Shown: positions 1-6,389 of the stretch, piece after piece
Position numbering within the stretch: the stretch's first letter is position 1
Layout: each line of letters starts with the position of its first letter
NCBI GenBank assembly: GCA_031278055.1
Contig: JAITLD010000087.1
Coordinates: 1 to 8,289 of the forward strand
Direction of reading: 5' to 3'
Origin: Rickettsiales bacterium
Lineage (GTDB): Bacteria > Pseudomonadota > Alphaproteobacteria > Rs-D84
Length of the DNA stretch: 8,289 nt
Made by a program: the position numbers and the translations under genes
Notes under the pieces: model-generated
The model's input: only the letters and a program-made list of their open reading frames with translations
Told to the model about the DNA's origin: nothing
Database searches by the model: none

Positions 1-627
1 CTCTAAATCTTGAAATAATTTTTTTGCAAGCCATTTGGGCTGGGTCAGCGGGTTTCCTTTGCCGTCTAGCAGCAATATATACATAGCACCCCCGACAGAA
101 TGCGGCGTCGGGCGAAGATATTTTGACAAAAAACGGTCGTTTGTAATCTTGTCCGCAAATTTTCGTGTCATGGCGGTATTCGTTGCGTCAATCGCGAATA
201 TGTCCAGGCGCCCGTTTCCATCGCTGAACCGTAATCTGAATTTTTTGTCCTGCGACAGGGAAAACTCAAACTCCTTTCCGAACGGGTTTGCAAAGACGTC
301 GCCGGACGGATCTTTCGCCTTATTCAGTATGAATTTTTCTATCTGGATTTTTATCGGGCGCCAGGCGTCGGTTACGCGGAGTCGGACCCCCAGTTCGCGC
401 CCAAGTCTGTTCATGACGCACGCGGCGGAATATGTCTGTGGATTGACGGAAAATGTTTTGTTATAAATGCCGAAATCACGGTAATCTTTTCCGTATGCGG
501 GGTCATATTCAAAACGGTCCAGACCGGACAGCGGAATCAAAACTTCGTATTCCGGTCCGACAAAACGCCGCATCGGATCAATGCCGTGTTTCAACTGTTC
601 TTTATAAATATCAATGGCTTTATCCAT
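1..627 (-). CDS. VanX-like (peptidase M15 type) D-Ala-D-Ala dipeptidase family protein, partial, possibly inactive
   Basis: Read on the minus strand, an open frame runs from ATG at 627 to the left edge, giving 209 residues with no stop; the C-terminus lies outside the window. A good ribosome site (AGAGGGA, about 633-639) precedes the ATG. Two stretches resemble zinc D-Ala-D-Ala dipeptidases of the VanX type. One is VTDAWRP near residues 85-91, matching the family's DAYRP motif whose Arg acts in catalysis. The other is TPHSVGGAMYILLLD near 174-188, which follows the SxHxxGxAxD pattern with His176, Gly179 and Ala181 but Tyr183 where the Asp zinc ligand is expected. About 85 residues separate the Arg and His, roughly 40 more than in VanX, so an insertion is likely. 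The later ExxH motif would fall beyond the edge. Such enzymes cleave D-Ala-D-Ala during peptidoglycan turnover; activity here is doubtful. The gene is divergent from the helicase gene. The family call is motif-based and moderate. Confidence 0.5.
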   Translation of the reverse strand, partial: MDKAIDIYKEQLKHGIDPMRRFVGPEYEVLIPLSGLDRFEYDPAYGKDYRDFGIYNKTFSVNPQTYSAACVMNRLGRELGVRLRVTDAWRPIKIQIEKFILNKAKDPSGDVFANPFGKEFEFSLSQDKKFRLRFSDGNGRLDIFAIDATNTAMTRKFADKITNDRFLSKYLRPTPHSVGGAMYILLLDGKGNPLTQPKWLAKKLFQDLE

Positions 628-653
628 TAAAATCCCTCTTAATTATTGGAAAG

Positions 654-680
654 ATTATAGTTCATATTTTATATTTTCAA
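654..680 (-). promoter_or_regulatory. Candidate promoter of the VanX-like gene
   Basis: On the minus strand, TTGAAA (675-680) and a perfect TATAAT (654-659) are separated by 15 bases, shorter than the usual 16-18. They lie 27 bases upstream of the ATG at 627, in the divergent gap. The gap is very AT-rich, so chance matches are easy; this is a tentative assignment. Confidence 0.35.
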
Positions 681-686
681 TATTTT

Positions 687-692
687 TATAAT
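687..692 (+). promoter_or_regulatory. Candidate -10 element for the PIF1-like helicase gene
   Basis: TATAAT lies on the plus strand 35 bases before the preferred ATG at 728. Transcription starting near 699 would leave a leader of about 29 bases. I see no convincing -35 box at the right distance. A start here would also put the upstream TTG at 692 outside the message, which favours ATG 728 as the start codon. Confidence 0.3.
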
Positions 693-727
693 TGCATTTC
701 ACGCCGGATTTTATTATCCTTTGCAGG

Positions 728-2005
728 ATGTCGGAACAGCCTGTAATTTTTAATGACACGCAATTGTCCGCGATGGACATGATAGAGCATGGCAATGACA
801 ATCTGTTGATACTTGGTTCCGCCGGCACCGGAAAATCGACATTTGTGAAACAGTTGAAAGCCTCGTCGCCGAAAAAAATCATTTGCGCATGCCCCACGGC
901 TGTCTCGGCTTTGAACATTGGCGGCCAAACGATTCATTCCATGTTTCAAATTGCGCCGCGCGATTTCATTTTTCCAGAATTTCTGAAATTGAAGTCAAAA
1001 CCGCGCAATGTTTTGAATGACGCCGATTTGCTGATAATAGACGAGATATCTATGGTATCGCCGGACCTTTTGGACGCAATGGATATATTGGCGCGCCAGG
1101 CTCGCAAAAACGGCACTCCTTTCGGCGGTCTGCAAATTTTGGCAATCGGTGATTTATTTCAACTGCCCCCCGTTATTTCCCGCATGGCCGAACCGTATTA
1201 CGAACAAGAATATGGTTGCAAGCGTGCGTATTTTTTTGATTCTCATGTGTATAAGCGCGCAAATTTTCGGCGACTTTCATTCGATTTTGTCTATCGTCAA
1301 AACGATGAAGAACTTTTAAGTCATCTGAACGCAATGCGGCGCGGAAATTGCGCGAGTTCGCTCGATTATTTTAACTCCTTAAAAATCGATGACGAGGAAA
1401 AACTGAAAAATGCCGTCATAATCACGCCGTTCCGAAATATCGCGGAAAGTATAAACAAAAAAAGATTGGCTGAAATAAACGCGCCCGAAGTCGTGTATCA
1501 TGGAAAAATCAACGGAAATTTCGAGGGACGCGATTTACCCGCGCCGGAAGAACTGGTGTTAAAAGTCGGAACCCTTGTAGTTTTCACGAAAAATGATTCA
1601 AAACATCGCTGGCATAACGGAAGCGTTGGTGTTATTAAAAGCCTTGGCAAATCCATAGGCGTCAAACTGTTGAATTCATCCGAGGTTGTAGAGGTCAAAC
1701 CTGAAAAATGGGAAAAAATGGAATACAGACGCGACGAGGAAAATAAGCTGATTGAAAACGAGGTGGGATCATACACGCAGTTTCCTTTAATGCACGGGTA
1801 TGCCATGACGATTCACAAGGCCCAGGGAAAAACTTTGGACGCCGTTGTAATCGACATGTCGCGCGGCGCGTTCACGCATGGGCAAACTTATGTGGCTTTG
1901 TCGCGAACGCGTAACTCGCGGGATATACATATTGCCTCGCCGCTTAACGAAAGAGACGTGATTTTCGACCAAAGAATCATTGATTTTATATCAAACGGCA
2001 ACTAA
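728..2005 (+). CDS. PIF1-like superfamily 1 DNA helicase / AAA ATPase
   Basis: This 425-residue protein is a probable ATP-driven 5'-3' DNA helicase of the PIF1/RecD-like SF1B group, acting on DNA in the cytoplasm. Visible motifs in order: a Q-like N-terminus (FNDTQLSAMDMI, 8-19), Walker A GSAGTGKST (30-38), Walker B LLIIDEISMV (101-110, Asp105-Glu106), motif III GDLFQLPPV (141-149), YRQ near 189-191, ITPFRN (232-237), an SH3-like stretch containing HNGSVG (296-301), motif V HGYAMTIHKAQGKTLD (356-371) and motif VI YVALSRTR (388-395). The set is complete, so the protein should be active. ATG 728 is preferred over an in-frame TTG at 692: a candidate -10 box overlaps the TTG, and the first helicase motif begins soon after ATG 728. 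The only ribosome-site match, AGG, abuts the ATG. It is an isolated helicase; in bacteria such proteins act in genome maintenance, and the exact role here is unknown. Confidence 0.88.
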   Translation: MSEQPVIFNDTQLSAMDMIEHGNDNLLILGSAGTGKSTFVKQLKASSPKKIICACPTAVSALNIGGQTIHSMFQIAPRDFIFPEFLKLKSKPRNVLNDADLLIIDEISMVSPDLLDAMDILARQARKNGTPFGGLQILAIGDLFQLPPVISRMAEPYYEQEYGCKRAYFFDSHVYKRANFRRLSFDFVYRQNDEELLSHLNAMRRGNCASSLDYFNSLKIDDEEKLKNAVIITPFRNIAESINKKRLAEINAPEVVYHGKINGNFEGRDLPAPEELVLKVGTLVVFTKNDSKHRWHNGSVGVIKSLGKSIGVKLLNSSEVVEVKPEKWEKMEYRRDEENKLIENEVGSYTQFPLMHGYAMTIHKAQGKTLDAVVIDMSRGAFTHGQTYVALSRTRNSRDIHIASPLNERDVIFDQRIIDFISNGN

Positions 2006-2027
2006 CGGGTTGCAGGCGGTAAATGAT

Positions 2028-2055
2028 TTGATTTTTGCAATCGATAATTTATAAT
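2028..2055 (+). promoter_or_regulatory. Promoter of the D-alanyl-D-alanine carboxypeptidase gene
   Basis: TTGATT (2028-2033), a 16-base spacer and a perfect TATAAT (2050-2055) form a good vegetative-type promoter in the short gap after the helicase gene. The expected start of transcription, about 7-8 bases past the -10 box, falls at or next to the A of ATG 2063. The message could therefore be leaderless. Confidence 0.55.
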
Positions 2056-2062
2056 GACGAGC

Positions 2063-3241
2063 ATGAAAAAATATTCGCAATTCGTTGTCTTTTTACCGTT
2101 AATTGTCGCCTGTTATTCGACATCCGCCTGGTCGGCATTTGTCGGTTCTGCAAAATCGTATTATTTGATCGATTATCAATCGGGACAGAGTATCGTCGCA
2201 AAATCCGAAGACGATCTGATGGCCCCGTCATCCATGCTTAAATTGATGACCGCGGAATTGGCTTTCGGGGCGTTGAAATCCGAAACTCTTTCAATGGGCA
2301 TGAAACTGACCGCGTCGCGAAATGCCGATTACAAAAATTCTGTTCTCGCCGGCGCGACAAAAGTGTGTCTATCGGAGGGACAGACCATCACCGTAGAAGA
2401 CGCTCTCGGCGGAATGATCGTATCCAGCGGCGCCGACGCTGCGATAATCCTGGCTGAAAAATTGGCGGGGAGCGAAGCGGCATTCGCGCAAATGATGACC
2501 CGCCGCGCGCGCGAAATAGGGATGGAGTACACGACATTCGGAAATGCCAGCGGTCTGCCTGATACCGATAATTTATCGACTTCGAAAGAACTGGCGATTC
2601 TGGCGGAACATATAATTCGGAATTATCCGGAATATATGTATCTATTCAAAATCCGACGATTTGAATTTGTTAATCCGTTAAGCGATTTTTGCCGCAGTTG
2701 GGCGAAATCCCATGCGATCAATTATAATAAACTTTTGTTTATCATGGGTGGCGCCGAAGGAATGAAAACGGGGCATACGTCGAAGGGCGGGTATGGGGTG
2801 GTGGCCGCCGCCAATCGAAAAGGACGCCGGTTAATCGGGGTTATAAACGGATTGTCTGCCAAAAATCACGATGCTTTGGCTCAGGAAGCGAAACGTCTGT
2901 TAGAATACGGATATGAAACGACATTCAACAAAGAGATAAAATCAGAACTTGCCATTCCGGTATGGTATGGCGAAAAATCGACGGTTAATTCGGCTCCGTC
3001 GCGTCCTTTTATCCTGACATTCGACAATGGGGCGAAACTTGACGGATTGCGCGTTGTCGCGATTGTCCCCGAGAAACTTCCCGCCCCTGTGGAAAAAGGA
3101 GACGAAGTCGGAAAGATAGTGGCAAGATTGAATGGCAAGGAAATCAAATCAGAAAAAATTTACGCAACGGAAAGCGTTCCGAGAATTAGATTCTTTGGTC
3201 GCATGTTCAGAAATGTAAAGTATCTTTTAACAGGAAAATAA
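2063..3241 (+). CDS. D-alanyl-D-alanine carboxypeptidase (peptidase S11, PBP5/6 type)
   Basis: This is a low-molecular-mass penicillin-binding protein that removes the terminal D-Ala from peptidoglycan pentapeptides in the periplasm. Numbered from ATG 2063 (392 residues, usual for the family), it has a signal peptide (MKK, hydrophobic run to about residue 22, likely cleavage after AWSA at 22-25). The catalytic SxxK is S57-M-L-K60, and K235-T-G237 lies in MKTGHTSKGGYG. The second motif, normally S-G-N, reads S122-G123-A124, so the usual Asn is missing. The C-terminal part from about 286 to 372 fits the beta-rich PBP5 C-domain, and the basic tail (RFFGRMFRNVKYLL) could be the usual amphipathic membrane anchor. 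ATG 2054 is also in frame but would lie inside the -10 box. No ribosome site is visible, in line with a leaderless message. Neighbouring holB and tatD recall the alphaproteobacterial dac-tmk-holB-metG-tatD cluster. Confidence 0.92.
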   Translation: MKKYSQFVVFLPLIVACYSTSAWSAFVGSAKSYYLIDYQSGQSIVAKSEDDLMAPSSMLKLMTAELAFGALKSETLSMGMKLTASRNADYKNSVLAGATKVCLSEGQTITVEDALGGMIVSSGADAAIILAEKLAGSEAAFAQMMTRRAREIGMEYTTFGNASGLPDTDNLSTSKELAILAEHIIRNYPEYMYLFKIRRFEFVNPLSDFCRSWAKSHAINYNKLLFIMGGAEGMKTGHTSKGGYGVVAAANRKGRRLIGVINGLSAKNHDALAQEAKRLLEYGYETTFNKEIKSELAIPVWYGEKSTVNSAPSRPFILTFDNGAKLDGLRVVAIVPEKLPAPVEKGDEVGKIVARLNGKEIKSEKIYATESVPRIRFFGRMFRNVKYLLTGK

Positions 3242-3298
3242 GGCGACTATTAGAGTGATAGCGATTGTTAATTTTTTATCCTCCTAACGCTAAAAAAA

Positions 3299-4243
3299 AT
3301 GGCTATAAAAAAGAAAGAATCTTCGTTTGATTTTCCAAAATCGATCGATAACCGTGATTTAATCGGGCATTCGGCGACTGCTTCCGCGTTTTTGGACGCG
3401 TGGAAAAAGCGGGATGAATATCCGATACATCCCGTTTGGCTTTTGACCGGACCGCGCGGAATCGGAAAGGCGACATTGGCGTATAATTTGACGCGTCGGA
3501 TATTTTCCGATTTGACGGGACGCGAAATCGATGAAATTGCCGAACAAATGTCAGCCGGCGGAATAGGGGATTTGTTTATCATCGATTTGGATCACAATAT
3601 AACACGCGACAGCAAACCGCTGAAATCAATCACTATCGAAACCATCCGCGGTATGATTGAAAAAATGCGGATGTCAAGCATGGCGGAATCATGGCGCGTG
3701 GCTATCGTGGATTCATTGGATGAATTGTCGCGAGATACCCCGAATACGTTATTAAAGACGTTGGAAGAGCCGCCAAAAAAAACAATCTTCTTTCTGATCG
3801 CCCATTCGCTCGATCGCGTCCTGCCGACAATACGCAGCCGCGCGCGCGTCGAAAAACTGCGGCCGCTGTCATCGATGGAGCTCCGCGAGATTGCCAATAG
3901 ATTATTGCCGGGAAAAGAAATAGATGACGATCTGATTAAAATCAGCGGCGGTAGTTTCGGCCGAATTGCGAATATGGTCGCCTCGGGCGCGGACGGCTTC
4001 TTCAATGAAACTATTCGAATTCTGAGTGATGTTATGGCAAATTCATCGGATTATTTGCTTTTGGCGAAGAAAATCGCCGCCGCGCCGGAAAACATTTCTA
4101 TTCTTGCGGATGTCGCGGCGCATTTCGGATTGGCTGAACTTTATCCGTCGGTCGTGCGCGATATCGCGCGAATGAACGATGTCCATCTCGATCCGGAGAC
4201 GAGCGCGTATAAAATCATCGTTGGAATAAAAAAATGCTTATAG
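3299..4243 (+). CDS. holB: DNA polymerase III subunit delta' (clamp-loader ATPase-like subunit)
   Basis: HolB is the stator-like delta' subunit of the replicative clamp loader, which opens and loads the beta clamp with delta and the DnaX subunits. The 314-residue product is slightly shorter than E. coli HolB (334). Visible features: LIGH (21-24), P-loop GPRGIGKATLAY (51-62), the degenerate Walker B region VAIVDSLDELS (134-144), NTLLKTLEEPP (149-159) and the sensor region LPTIRSRARVEKL (175-187). The usual SRC motif reads SRA, with Arg181 kept and the Cys replaced by Ala. I see no cysteine cluster for a zinc site. A stop codon (TAA, 3269-3271) lies upstream in frame with no other ATG/GTG/TTG between, so ATG 3299 is the first possible start. 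No Shine-Dalgarno sequence precedes it. It follows the carboxypeptidase by 57 bases and overlaps tatD by 10 bases, implying translational coupling with tatD. Confidence 0.9.
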   Translation: MAIKKKESSFDFPKSIDNRDLIGHSATASAFLDAWKKRDEYPIHPVWLLTGPRGIGKATLAYNLTRRIFSDLTGREIDEIAEQMSAGGIGDLFIIDLDHNITRDSKPLKSITIETIRGMIEKMRMSSMAESWRVAIVDSLDELSRDTPNTLLKTLEEPPKKTIFFLIAHSLDRVLPTIRSRARVEKLRPLSSMELREIANRLLPGKEIDDDLIKISGGSFGRIANMVASGADGFFNETIRILSDVMANSSDYLLLAKKIAAAPENISILADVAAHFGLAELYPSVVRDIARMNDVHLDPETSAYKIIVGIKKCL

Positions 4244-4938
4244 ATACTCACACTCATGTCCCGAATCTCGACGGAGTTGATAAAATTATCCTTTCATCCG
4301 CAGATCCGAAAAATATCGATACTGTATTCGAGGTCGCGCGGGGTAATCCGTATATTTTCTGCACGATTGGGATTCATCCGGAATACCACGATGCGGTTCC
4401 GAATTACGAACGCCTGTTGTCAAATCCAAAGGTTGTCGGAATCGGCGAAATCGGGCTGGATTACCACTATGGCGACGAAAACAAAAAAATGCAGACGGAT
4501 TTATTTTCAAAGCAATTGGAAATCGCCCGCCGCGCCGGTTTGCCGGTTGCGGTTCATTCGCGCGACGCCGAAAACGACACGATAAAAATTCTTCATGGCG
4601 TCCGCGGCGTCATGCACTGCTTTACGTCAAGTTATGATTTCGCGCGGATTATGCTCGATCGCGGATTCTTCATTTCGGCCAGCGGAATAATAACTTTCAA
4701 AAATTCCGCGGATTTGCGCGATACTTTCGGAAAAATCCCGCTGGATAGAATCGTTGCCGAAACCGATTCGCCATGGTGTGCGCCGGTTCCTTATCGCGGG
4801 CGGGAATGCGCGCCGTCGATGATAATCGAAACGGTCAAATGTTTGGCTGAAATAAAACAAATCCCCCCGGTTGAAATGGAGCGGATACTGTGGGATAATT
4901 CGCATGCTCTCTACGGAAAATTATGCCAAGACAATTGA
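4234..4938 (+). CDS. tatD: TatD family metal-dependent hydrolase / DNase
   Basis: TatD proteins are cytoplasmic TIM-barrel metallohydrolases with 3'-5' exonuclease activity linked to DNA repair or degradation. The 234-residue product starts MLIDTHTH, with metal ligands His6 and His8. It continues with TIGIHPE (44-50), GEIGLDYHY (71-79, Glu72), VAVHSRD (105-111, His108), VMHCF (126-130, His128) and VAETDSPWCAP (174-184, Asp178). All expected metal-site residues are present. It is shorter than the usual 255-265 residues, the difference lying mainly in the N-terminal third and the tail, where loops seem trimmed. The start overlaps the last 10 bases of holB and the end overlaps smpB by 16 bases, so the three are probably one transcript with coupled translation. 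The family call is secure; orthology to E. coli TatD itself rather than YcfH/YjjV is less so. In alphaproteobacterial clusters the gene next to holB/metG is usually of this YcfH-like group. Confidence 0.9.
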   Translation: MLIDTHTHVPNLDGVDKIILSSADPKNIDTVFEVARGNPYIFCTIGIHPEYHDAVPNYERLLSNPKVVGIGEIGLDYHYGDENKKMQTDLFSKQLEIARRAGLPVAVHSRDAENDTIKILHGVRGVMHCFTSSYDFARIMLDRGFFISASGIITFKNSADLRDTFGKIPLDRIVAETDSPWCAPVPYRGRECAPSMIIETVKCLAEIKQIPPVEMERILWDNSHALYGKLCQDN

Positions 4939-5399
4939 TAAAATCAGGACAGGTCGCATTGAATCGCCGCGCGCGGTTTGATTACTCGATTGAGGATAGA
5001 ATCGAAGCCGGCCTGTCGCTGACCGGCGCCGAAGTGAAATCAATTCGCTATGGCATGGTGTCCTTGGCCGATTCGTTCGTACATGCGAGGGGCGATAATT
5101 TGGTTGTGAAAAATATGGCGATCCAGCCATTGCCGACGGCAAATAAGGCGGTCAGGTTTGACGAAAGACGGGACAAGCAATTGTTATTGCATAAAAGCCA
5201 AATCAGGCGCCTGCGCGGAAAATTGATTGAAAAGGGCGCGACGATAGTTCCTTTGAGATTGTATTTCAACAATCGGGGGATTGTAAAGGTTCTGCTAGGC
5301 GTCGGATTTGGAAAATCCCAAATTGACAAACGCGAAACGATTAAAAAGCGCGAATGGCTACGCGACAAGGCGCGCGCACTGTCCGGCGGGAAAAGATAA
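4923..5399 (+). CDS. smpB: SsrA-binding protein SmpB
   Basis: SmpB binds tmRNA (SsrA) and delivers it to stalled ribosomes for trans-translation, tagging the nascent peptide for degradation. The 158-residue length is normal. Recognisable segments are the N-terminal VALNRRARFDYSIED (11-25), the core IEAGLSLTGAEVKSIR (27-42), DSFVHARGDNLVV (50-62), and the C-terminal tail IDKRETIKKREWLRDKAR (134-151), which enters the ribosomal mRNA channel. The residue before DKR is Ile134 where E. coli has His and many alphaproteobacteria have Tyr. The ATG lies within the final codons of tatD with only a weak purine stretch (CGGAAAA) before it, so coupling to tatD translation is likely. The tmRNA gene itself is not in the window. 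No T-rich terminator hairpin is clear after the stop, and the next gene has its own promoter. Confidence 0.96.
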   Translation: MPRQLIKSGQVALNRRARFDYSIEDRIEAGLSLTGAEVKSIRYGMVSLADSFVHARGDNLVVKNMAIQPLPTANKAVRFDERRDKQLLLHKSQIRRLRGKLIEKGATIVPLRLYFNNRGIVKVLLGVGFGKSQIDKRETIKKREWLRDKARALSGGKR

Positions 5400-5457
5400 A
5401 AATCGAAATCGGCTCATGCGCGGCGCAAATGAAATAAAAAAGGCTTTCGCTGGCGCC

Positions 5458-5485
5458 TTGACATTCAGAATTTTGAGGTTATTAT
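5458..5485 (+). promoter_or_regulatory. Promoter of the dCTP deaminase gene
   Basis: A perfect TTGACA (5458-5463) and TATTAT (5480-5485) are separated by 16 bases, the strongest promoter match in the window. It lies in the 101-base gap after smpB. Transcription would start near 5492, giving a leader of about 33 bases to ATG 5525, or only about 9 bases to ATG 5501. Confidence 0.65.
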
Positions 5486-5511
5486 TTTTCCATTGAGGGA
5501 ATGGCAAGTAA

Positions 5512-5517
5512 AAGGAA
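5512..5517 (+). promoter_or_regulatory. Ribosome binding site deciding the dcd start
   Basis: AAGGAA lies 7 bases before ATG 5525, an ideal distance. The competing ATG at 5501 has GAGGGA (5495-5500) directly abutting it, which is too close for normal initiation. The protein from 5525 begins MLTDGAIL, like the usual MxLSDxxI start of dCTP deaminases. Confidence 0.5.
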
Positions 5518-5524
5518 TATCGAA

Positions 5525-6241
5525 ATGCTGACTGATGGCGCGATTTTGCAAAACATGGCTACCCCCAACCCAAATAATCCGAATGGCAAACCTAACATAA
5601 TAATTGATCCGTTTGATAAAAAATGCCTGGGTTCGAACAGCTATGATCTGCATCTTGTGGACAAGCTACTGGTGTATGGCGACGTTATTCCCAAGGGAAT
5701 GAAGCCGGCTATAAAATATGAAGAAGGGCGGAAATATTCCATGCAGGATTGGTTTACGTCGGAAAAATTTTTCCTTGATTACAAGCGCCGTCCCGAAGAA
5801 TATGATTTGAGCAATCCGAAATATCTTATAAATCCGTTTAATAAAAATAAAGAAATAATTGAATTGAATATTCCGGAAGACGGACTGATTATATCGCCCA
5901 ACATCGGATATCTCAGCGCAACAATGGAATATACGGAGACATATAATCTTGTTCCGTGTATCGACGGGCGTTCCTCTGTTGGCAGAAATTTCATCATGAT
6001 TCATAATACTGCGGGATTCGGTGATGTAGGATTTTGCGGGACCTGGACGCTGGAAATCAAGGTTTCACATCCGACACTCATCAAGTCCGGCATGCGCATA
6101 GGACAAATATACTACTATCCCGTCGAGGGAGAGATTTTGAATCCGTATAACAAAAAAGCGGATAGCCATTACAATGGACAAATTTCTCCCACTGGCGCGG
6201 CGGCGATTCAAATAGAATCCATCAAGAATCGCGGAAGGTAG
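5525..6241 (+). CDS. dcd: dCTP deaminase family protein, possibly bifunctional dCTP deaminase/dUTPase
   Basis: This trimeric-fold enzyme family converts dCTP to dUTP, or in bifunctional members straight to dUMP, feeding thymidylate synthesis. From ATG 5525 the product has 238 residues (246 from the alternative ATG 5501), longer than the typical 190-205. Residues below are counted from ATG 5501. An N-terminal segment with SNSYDLHL (45-52) corresponds to the family's substrate-pocket strand. The catalytic core is GRSSVGRNF (156-164), then HNTAGFGDVGFCGTWTLEI (168-186), with Glu185 as the expected catalytic Glu. GMRIGQIYYYPVEG (197-210) follows, and YNGQISPTGA (224-233) matches the C-terminal lid motif. 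TAGF resembles bifunctional enzymes (M. tuberculosis, Methanocaldococcus) rather than E. coli TAHR. Residues about 58-120 (charged and aromatic, GRKYSMQDWF... through NPFNKNKEI) exceed the normal core and look like an insertion. The gene has its own promoter and is convergent with the membrane-protein gene. Confidence 0.85.
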   Translation: MLTDGAILQNMATPNPNNPNGKPNIIIDPFDKKCLGSNSYDLHLVDKLLVYGDVIPKGMKPAIKYEEGRKYSMQDWFTSEKFFLDYKRRPEEYDLSNPKYLINPFNKNKEIIELNIPEDGLIISPNIGYLSATMEYTETYNLVPCIDGRSSVGRNFIMIHNTAGFGDVGFCGTWTLEIKVSHPTLIKSGMRIGQIYYYPVEGEILNPYNKKADSHYNGQISPTGAAAIQIESIKNRGR

Positions 6242-6245
6242 CATT

Positions 6246-6342
6246 TATACCGATTTACGGACATGTCCGGCTGGAAGCACCGGTATAGACACACCAAACA
6301 TTTTGCCGGTATCCGAAAACACCTGCGACCTGCGGGGGTGTT
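6246..6342. repeat. Cluster of inverted and direct repeats between convergent genes
   Basis: The 148-base gap between dcd and the membrane-protein gene contains several symmetric elements. TATACCG (6246-6252) and CGGTATA (6281-6287) form a 7-base inverted repeat that encloses a perfect 12-base palindrome, CGGACATGTCCG (6258-6269). CCGGTAT occurs twice in direct orientation (6280-6286 and 6306-6312). AACACC (6318-6323) can pair with GGTGTT (6337-6342), and ACCTGCG is tandemly repeated in that loop. No T-run follows any of these hairpins on either strand, so they are not standard intrinsic terminators. Possible roles are a structured 3' end for dcd, a weak bidirectional terminator, or a protein-binding site. 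Confidence 0.45.
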
Positions 6343-6389
6343 ATGATAAAACATGCGTTAATAATAACTAAATCATTTGCCGTTTTTTT

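Noticed and set aside
35..466. Plus-strand open frame of 143 codons near the left edge
   Set aside because: It lies opposite the VanX-like minus-strand gene, which has a ribosome site, a promoter candidate and recognisable motifs; the plus-strand product shows no family features.
692..727. Upstream TTG start extending the helicase by 12 residues
   Set aside because: It overlaps the candidate -10 box, lacks a ribosome site and adds residues with no helicase similarity.
3242..3298. Possible hairpin (TAGCG 3259-3263 with CGCTA 3288-3292) before holB
   Set aside because: A stem of five bases with a 24-base loop is too weak to call a terminator or regulatory element.
3592..4005. Minus-strand open frame of 137 codons inside holB
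   Set aside because: It is a shadow of the well-supported holB; no promoter, ribosome site or recognisable domain.
5422..5457. Possible terminator hairpin after smpB (GGCGC/GCGCC or AAGGC/GCCTT)
   Set aside because: The stems are short, the loops are long or the pairing is ambiguous, and no T-run follows; the sequence runs directly into the dcd -35 box.
5308..5496. Small plus-strand open frame spanning the smpB end and the following gap
   Set aside because: It mostly overlaps smpB in another frame, has no family features and runs through the dcd promoter.
5666..6004. Minus-strand open frames within dcd
   Set aside because: They oppose a gene with intact catalytic motifs and show no features of their own.
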